Below the pieces are notes generated by a model, which saw only the letters and a program-made list of their open reading frames with translations, searched no databases and had not been told where the DNA came from. Shown piece by piece: positions 59,567 through 64,000 of a stretch of 64,000 nucleotides of DNA (position 1 is its first letter; each line of letters starts with the position of its first letter). Origin of the DNA: an uncultured Treponema sp. (GTDB lineage Bacteria > Spirochaetota > Spirochaetia > Treponematales > Treponemataceae); assembly GCA_947165895.1 (NCBI GenBank), contig CAMVCB010000005.1:1-64000 (forward strand). The letters run 5' to 3'. Position numbers and translations under genes: made by a program.

Positions 59567-60232
59567 ATGGATTTTTCGCCCCTCCTGATTTCCTGTAAAA
59601 TTGCTTTTTCTGCCACACTGATTACCTTTTTTCTGGGAATATTTGCGGCCTGGGCTGTGGGGAATGCAAAGCGGGCGCGGCCTTTTCTTGATGCTCTTTT
59701 TTCCCTGCCTCTGGTTCTTCCGCCAACGGTTGCGGGCTTTTTCCTTCTGATATTATTCAGCCGCAATGGTGCCTTTGGAAAATTTCTTTCAGCAATCGGA
59801 ATAAATCCTCTTTTTACCTGGGGAGGCGGTGTTTTTGCGGCGACTTTTGTTTCTTTTCCTGTGATGTACAGAACTACCCGGGGGGCCTTTTCTCAGCTTG
59901 ACCCGACTATTATTGCGGCGGCGCGGACTCTTGGCATGAGCGAATTCCGTATTTTTACAAAAATCATGATTCCTCTTTCTCTTCCAGGTATTGCCGCAGC
60001 TGTAATTCTTTCTTTTGCCCGGGCTCTGGGAGAATTTGGGGCCACAATCATGGTGGCGGGAAATCTTCCTGGAAAAACCCAGACTATGGCCCTTGTCATT
60101 TACACTGCAATGCAGGGAGGAAACAAAAAGCTTGCTTTCAGCTGGGTTTTAATCATCTTTGCACTTTCTGCAATTATTCTTCTATTAATGAATGTCGTAA
60201 CCGAGCGTTTTTCCAAAAGGAGGATGGCATGA
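59567..60232 (+). CDS. modB: Molybdate ABC transporter permease ModB
   Basis: A 221-residue inner-membrane permease with about five to six segments and the ABC coupling loop EFGATIMVAGNLPGKTQTM (EAA motif LGMSEFRIFTKIMIPLSLPGI). It forms the channel with ModC. It overlaps modC by 4 bp. Confidence 0.95.
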   Translation: MDFSPLLISCKIAFSATLITFFLGIFAAWAVGNAKRARPFLDALFSLPLVLPPTVAGFFLLILFSRNGAFGKFLSAIGINPLFTWGGGVFAATFVSFPVMYRTTRGAFSQLDPTIIAAARTLGMSEFRIFTKIMIPLSLPGIAAAVILSFARALGEFGATIMVAGNLPGKTQTMALVIYTAMQGGNKKLAFSWVLIIFALSAIILLLMNVVTERFSKRRMA

Positions 60233-61293
60233 GTCTTTCTGTAAAAATTGAAAAGCGTCTTGGTGATTTTTTTCTGCAGGCGGATTTTGAAGCTGATAAT
60301 CAGAGGCTTGCAATCCTTGGTCAGTCAGGCGCCGGAAAATCTCTTTTACTAAAATGTATTGCCGGCATCGAAAAACCTGACAGGGGCCGAATTATTCTTG
60401 ATGACCGGATTTTATTTGATTCGGAAAAGAAAATAAATCTTCCTCCTCAAAAAAGACGGGCTGGTTACCTTTTTCAGAATTACGCCCTTTTCCCTAACAT
60501 GACGCTTTATCAGAATATCAGCCAAACTGCAAAAAATAAGGATAGTGTGAATGAATTAATCAGCCGCATGGGGCTTTCAGGAAAGGAAAATGAATATCCT
60601 GCAAGACTTTCGGGCGGTGAGCAGCAGAGGCTTGCCCTTGCCCGCCTGCTTGCCTCTGAACCGGAGCTTTTTCTTTTTGATGAGCCTTTTTCGGCTCTGG
60701 ACAGCAATCGCAAGGCTGAGCTTGAAAGGCTGATTCTGGAGCTGCTGGAAGAAAAAAAATCTCCTTCAATCCTTGTTACCCACGACAGAAACGAAGCCTT
60801 CAGAATGGCAGAAAAAATTGCCATTTTTGCAGACAGGGGACGGCTTTCTCTGCCTCTTGAAAAGCATGACTTTTTTGAAAGACCTTCCACAGTGGGGGCG
60901 GCCAGACTTTCCGGCTGTAAAAATATCACAAGACTGAAATGGCTTGATGACCAGAGAGCCCTTGCCCTGGACTGGGGAATCAGACTGCATTTTGACGGAG
61001 AAACTTCCGGCCGGAAAATACTTTCCAGAGCCCCTTACGCGGCCTTCCGCGCCCACTACCTGGAAATATGCAGCCCCGCAGACGCGCAGAAAGAAAACGT
61101 ATTTTCCTGCCGCATAAAACGCGTGATCGAAGACGCATTTTCCTTTACGGTTTATTTTGAGCAGGAGGATTCCACTTCTTTAATCCACTGGGAAATCTCC
61201 AAATCAGCCTGGAAAGAAATTGAAGCTTCCTTTCCGAATAAAAAACTTTATGTCAGAATCCCGAAAGATAAACTCATGCTTCTGGAACCGTAA
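60229..61293 (+). CDS. modC: Molybdate ABC transporter ATPase ModC
   Basis: Powers molybdate uptake through ModB. A 354-residue ABC ATPase: Walker A GQSGAGKSLLLKC (residue about 32), Q-loop YLFQNYALFPNMT, signature LSGGEQQRLALARLLA, Walker B LFLFDEPFSALD and the LVTHDRNEAFRMA switch. The C-terminal part (about 260-354) corresponds to the regulatory TOBE/MOP region but is divergent, so feedback by molybdate is uncertain. Confidence 0.94.
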   Translation: MSLSVKIEKRLGDFFLQADFEADNQRLAILGQSGAGKSLLLKCIAGIEKPDRGRIILDDRILFDSEKKINLPPQKRRAGYLFQNYALFPNMTLYQNISQTAKNKDSVNELISRMGLSGKENEYPARLSGGEQQRLALARLLASEPELFLFDEPFSALDSNRKAELERLILELLEEKKSPSILVTHDRNEAFRMAEKIAIFADRGRLSLPLEKHDFFERPSTVGAARLSGCKNITRLKWLDDQRALALDWGIRLHFDGETSGRKILSRAPYAAFRAHYLEICSPADAQKENVFSCRIKRVIEDAFSFTVYFEQEDSTSLIHWEISKSAWKEIEASFPNKKLYVRIPKDKLMLLEP

Positions 61294-61294
61294 A

Positions 61295-62275
61295 ATGCAG
61301 ACTTTGACCGACAGCTTTGGACGAAAAATCGACTACCTGAGAATCTCGCTGACAGACAAATGCAACCTGCGCTGCCGCTACTGTATGCCGCCGCAGGGAA
61401 TAAATCACATTCCCCACGAAGAAATCCTTACTTTTGAAGAAATCGTGCAGCTGGTCAGGCTGCTTGCGGGACTTGGCGTAAAAAAAATCCGTCTGACAGG
61501 CGGGGAACCTCTTGTCCGCCGTGGCATAGTAAATCTTATCAGCCTTTTGCAGGACATTCCCGGCATTGAAGAAATCTGCCTTACAACAAACGGCCTTTTG
61601 TTTTCAGAAATGGCCGCTGACCTGAAATTAGCAGGGCTTAGCCGCGTAAACATCAGCCTTGACACCCTGAATGACGACACTTTTTTTGCGATTACAGGAA
61701 GCCTGGGGGTAGAAAAGGTAAGGAAAAGCATTCAGACTGCCCTCGAACTTGGATTCCCTGTAAAAATAAACTGTGTTCCCGGCGAATGGAATGCCGCAGA
61801 ACTTTCAGATATTGCCCTGCTTGCAAAAGACAGGCAGCTTGACATCCGTTTTATTGAACTTATGCCCATCGGCTGCGCAAACGGAATGGAAGGCCTTAAA
61901 TCTGACTTTATACTTGCCCGCCTGGAAGACTCTTTTGGAAAAGCCGCGCCCTGCAGAAGGCTCGAACATGCGCCCGAAAAACTTTTCCATTTTGAAGGCT
62001 TCAAAGGAAAAATCGGCTTTATATCTCCGCTTTCCCATGCCTTCTGCTCTGAATGTAACAGAATCCGCCTTACAGCCAGCGGACTTTTAAAATTCTGCCT
62101 CTGCTATGACAAGGCTCTGGATATTAAGAAAATCTTGCGTTCGGGGGAAAGCGGCACTAAACTTGATGATATGCTTTGTTGTGAAATCCAAAAGACAATA
62201 AAAGAAAAGCCGCAGGCTCATACTTTTAATCAGCAGGGGCTGAAATCCCGCATGATGAGCGAAATTGGAGGGTGA
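61295..62275 (+). CDS. moaA: GTP 3',8-cyclase MoaA
   Basis: Radical-SAM enzyme that starts molybdenum cofactor synthesis from GTP. 326 residues; the SAM cluster is C23-x3-C27-x2-C30 (KCNLRCRYCMPPQG), and the C-terminal GTP cluster is FCSECNRIRLTASGLLKFCL. It ends in GG as needed for MoaA function. ATG 61295 follows modC by 1 nt; an ORF start at 61220 lies inside modC and is rejected. Confidence 0.96.
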   Translation: MQTLTDSFGRKIDYLRISLTDKCNLRCRYCMPPQGINHIPHEEILTFEEIVQLVRLLAGLGVKKIRLTGGEPLVRRGIVNLISLLQDIPGIEEICLTTNGLLFSEMAADLKLAGLSRVNISLDTLNDDTFFAITGSLGVEKVRKSIQTALELGFPVKINCVPGEWNAAELSDIALLAKDRQLDIRFIELMPIGCANGMEGLKSDFILARLEDSFGKAAPCRRLEHAPEKLFHFEGFKGKIGFISPLSHAFCSECNRIRLTASGLLKFCLCYDKALDIKKILRSGESGTKLDDMLCCEIQKTIKEKPQAHTFNQQGLKSRMMSEIGG

Positions 62276-62279
62276 TTTT

Positions 62280-63194
62280 ATGAAGGGAAAAATCCGTGCA
62301 GTCTGCATAAGTGAAAAAAAAGGAACGCCCAAGCAGGACGTCAAAAGTGCAAATATAATAGAAAATTTTGGCCTTGAAAATGATGCCCACGCCGGAAGCA
62401 TACGCGAGGTCAGTCTGCTTTCCTGGGAAAAGGTTGAAGAATTTAAGAAGACTGGCGCTGACCTTAAAGCCGGCGATTTTGGCGAAAATCTCCTTGTCGA
62501 AGGCTTTGATTTTAAGACCTTCCCGGTCGGCACAAAATTCAAATGCAATGACCTGATTTTAGAAATCATCCAGATTGGGAAAAAATGCCATTCTGCCTGC
62601 ACCGTAACCCGGCGCACTGGAAAATGCATCATGCCTTCGGAAGGCGTTTTTGCCCACGTTGTCCACGGCGGAAAAGTTTCCACCGGTGATGAAATTGAAC
62701 TGATTGAAGGCCGCCGTTTTTCTGCCTCAGTTTTAGTTGCCAGTGACCGCTCTTCAAAGGGGGAGCGGGAAGATAAAAGCGGGCCTTTAATCAAAGAGCT
62801 TCTGGAAAAGGCCGGCTACCTTGTTACGGGAATCACCCTTCTTCCGGATGATGAAGAAGGCCTCTATAAGGCTCTCTGCCAGCTTGCAGATATCCAGAAG
62901 CCGGATGTGATTTTTACTTCCGGGGGTACAGGCTTTTCTCCCCGCGACAACATGCCCGAAGCTACAAAACGCGCCGCAACAAAGGATGCTCCGGGAATTG
63001 CAGAAGCTCTCCGCGCCTACAGCCTGACCCTCACCCCGCGGGCAATGCTCAGCCGCGCCGCCAGCGTAATCCGCAATAAAACGCTGATTATCAACCTGCC
63101 GGGCAGTCCCAAAGCCGGAAAAGAATGTATCGAATACCTTCTTCCTGTTTTAGAGCACGGAATCCCGATTTTGCGTGGTGAGGGGGATGCATGA
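62280..63194 (+). CDS. MOSC domain fused to MogA/MoaB-type molybdopterin adenylyltransferase
   Basis: A 304-residue two-domain protein. Residues 1-145 are a MOSC domain (FGLENDAHAGSIREVSLLSWE, GDFGENLLVEGFD, CHSACTV), which binds sulfur or molybdenum cofactor. Residues 155-304 are MogA/MoaB-like (LVASDRSSKGEREDKSGPLIKELL, IFTSGGTGFSPRDNMPEAT, INLPGSPKAGKECIEYLLP), which adenylates molybdopterin before MoeA acts. The fusion links late cofactor steps. SD GGAGGG; it overlaps fdhD by 4 bp. Confidence 0.92.
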   Translation: MKGKIRAVCISEKKGTPKQDVKSANIIENFGLENDAHAGSIREVSLLSWEKVEEFKKTGADLKAGDFGENLLVEGFDFKTFPVGTKFKCNDLILEIIQIGKKCHSACTVTRRTGKCIMPSEGVFAHVVHGGKVSTGDEIELIEGRRFSASVLVASDRSSKGEREDKSGPLIKELLEKAGYLVTGITLLPDDEEGLYKALCQLADIQKPDVIFTSGGTGFSPRDNMPEATKRAATKDAPGIAEALRAYSLTLTPRAMLSRAASVIRNKTLIINLPGSPKAGKECIEYLLPVLEHGIPILRGEGDA

Positions 63195-63940
63195 CAGTAG
63201 CCCCATTAAAAATCAAAAAGTTTTTCCCCGACGGAAGCTCAAAAAATCTGGATGCTCTGGCCCTTAATGAGCACCCGCTTGCAATCTTCATAAATGGAAA
63301 GAAGATTTTTTCCCTGGTCTGTACTCAATCAAATCTTATGGAGCTGGTCGCAGGCCGTCTTTTGACCAGCGGAATAATCCGGGAAAAAGAGGATATTTCG
63401 GAAATCCGCTTTTGCCAGACAAAATCCCGCGCCTTTGTAACATTAAAAGAAGAAATTGTATGGAAGGAAAGCGATGCGCCGGAAGCGTCCTGCTGCACAA
63501 AAAACAAAGGATTTGCCCAAAATGCCGATGCCCGCCCCCTGCCATTGCTTGAGAAAGCGGACTGCCCGCCGAAATGGATTTTTGCCCTTGCAGAAGAATT
63601 TTCAAAGGACAGCGCAATCCACACCTACACCTCAGGCACCCACCGCTGCATTCTTGCCCTGGAAGGAAAGTCACTTTTCAGCGCTGAAGACATTGGCCGC
63701 CATAACGCCCTGGACAAGGCAATCGGCTATATGCTCTTAAATGATATTTCCCCGCAAAAAGCAATTCTTTTTACTTCGGGCCGCGTTCCGGTAGATATGG
63801 TAGAAAAAGTAATCCGCGCGGGAGTCGGAGTCTTAATATCAAAATCAGTTCCTACGGCCCAGTCAGCGGCTCTTGCCCGTAAGCACAATCTCACCCTGAT
63901 TTGCCGGGCCTGGCCGGACTCTTACGAAGAGCTTGAATAA
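63191..63940 (+). CDS. fdhD: Formate dehydrogenase sulfurtransferase FdhD
   Basis: FdhD delivers sulfur from IscS to the bis-MGD cofactor of formate dehydrogenase, making it active. 249 residues: NEHPLAIFINGKKIFSLVCTQSNLMELVAGRLL, TSGTHRCILA, DIGRHNALDKAIGYML, FTSGRVPVDMVEKVIRAGVGVLISKS, all FdhD-like. The usual CxxC loop (S-C-G-x-C-G type) is here S-C-C-T-K, so the second cysteine is not at the standard place. Last gene of the operon. Confidence 0.9.
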   Translation: MTVAPLKIKKFFPDGSSKNLDALALNEHPLAIFINGKKIFSLVCTQSNLMELVAGRLLTSGIIREKEDISEIRFCQTKSRAFVTLKEEIVWKESDAPEASCCTKNKGFAQNADARPLPLLEKADCPPKWIFALAEEFSKDSAIHTYTSGTHRCILALEGKSLFSAEDIGRHNALDKAIGYMLLNDISPQKAILFTSGRVPVDMVEKVIRAGVGVLISKSVPTAQSAALARKHNLTLICRAWPDSYEELE

Positions 63941-63974
63941 AGAAGTGTAGATATAGAAATTTATGCATAAAAAT

Positions 63975-63988
63975 TGTATATTTATACA
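63975..63988. repeat. AT-rich palindrome after fdhD
   Basis: TGTATA (63975-63980), TT, TATACA (63983-63988). A perfect short inverted repeat 35 nt after fdhD, in AT-rich DNA at the window edge. Could be an operator or chance; it lacks the length of a ModE box. Confidence 0.25.
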
Positions 63989-64000
63989 TATTTTGAAAAA

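Noticed and set aside
63975..63988. Palindrome after fdhD considered as a ModE box
   Set aside because: It is shorter and of different sequence from known ModE sites and lies after, not before, the operon.

Overview
The window reads as chromosomal DNA of a Treponema-like spirochaete. The evidence is circumstantial: moderate GC with AT-rich intergenic DNA, many lipoproteins with relaxed lipoboxes, an Lpt-type export operon, a long-form phosphofructokinase with a Gly/Lys signature, ThyX as thymidylate synthase, and a molybdenum formate dehydrogenase of the kind known from gut treponemes. No rRNA is present, so the species cannot be fixed. No phage, integrase, transposon or CRISPR array was seen; the only mobile-type gene is one Rpn/PD-(D/E)XK-family gene.

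Layout: 1-0.2 kb, two tRNA-Ser genes. 0.3-7.1 kb, a membrane protein, thyX, an SH3 lipoprotein, an ABC-F ATPase, an RsmI-like methylase and an M15 peptidase lipoprotein. 7.3-17.1 kb, a long-chain acyl-CoA synthetase, the Rpn-like gene behind four hairpins, a DUF2147 protein, trxB, a GH3 hexosaminidase, a DTW protein and a second acyl-CoA synthetase. 17.3-21.5 kb, lptC-lptA-lptB, then a GGDEF/EAL protein. 21.5-29.5 kb, ackA, an OmpA-family protein and a 1627-residue lipoprotein. 29.6-35.5 kb, argD, a leuA gene behind a leucine-rich leader peptide and attenuator, a phosphodiesterase-like protein, and murD. 35.6-43 kb, tRNA-Leu, two transporters, phosphofructokinase, a J-domain protein, a sodium/solute symporter, tyrS-infA and a DksA-type protein. 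43-51.4 kb, a PHP phosphatase, a REC-STAS-REC protein, groEL, an M48 protease and three envelope proteins. 51.4-63.9 kb, one continuous formate dehydrogenase and molybdenum-cofactor operon.

That operon is nearly self-contained for making and loading an NAD(P)-linked formate dehydrogenase: electron-transfer subunit, catalytic subunit (Cys instead of selenocysteine), moeA, mobA-mobB fusion, moaC, modABC molybdate uptake, moaA, MOSC-mogA fusion and fdhD. moaD and moaE are not in the window.

The most unusual signals are outside ordinary gene calls: (1) a complete leuA attenuator with leader peptide and mutually exclusive hairpins; (2) a dispersed GC-rich palindromic repeat, present beside the ribosome-binding sites of argD and murD and a third time in frame inside the ABC-F gene; (3) other hairpin families whose stems vary but stay paired; (4) about ten genes whose -10 box ends 6-7 nt before the start codon with no Shine-Dalgarno, suggesting common leaderless transcription.
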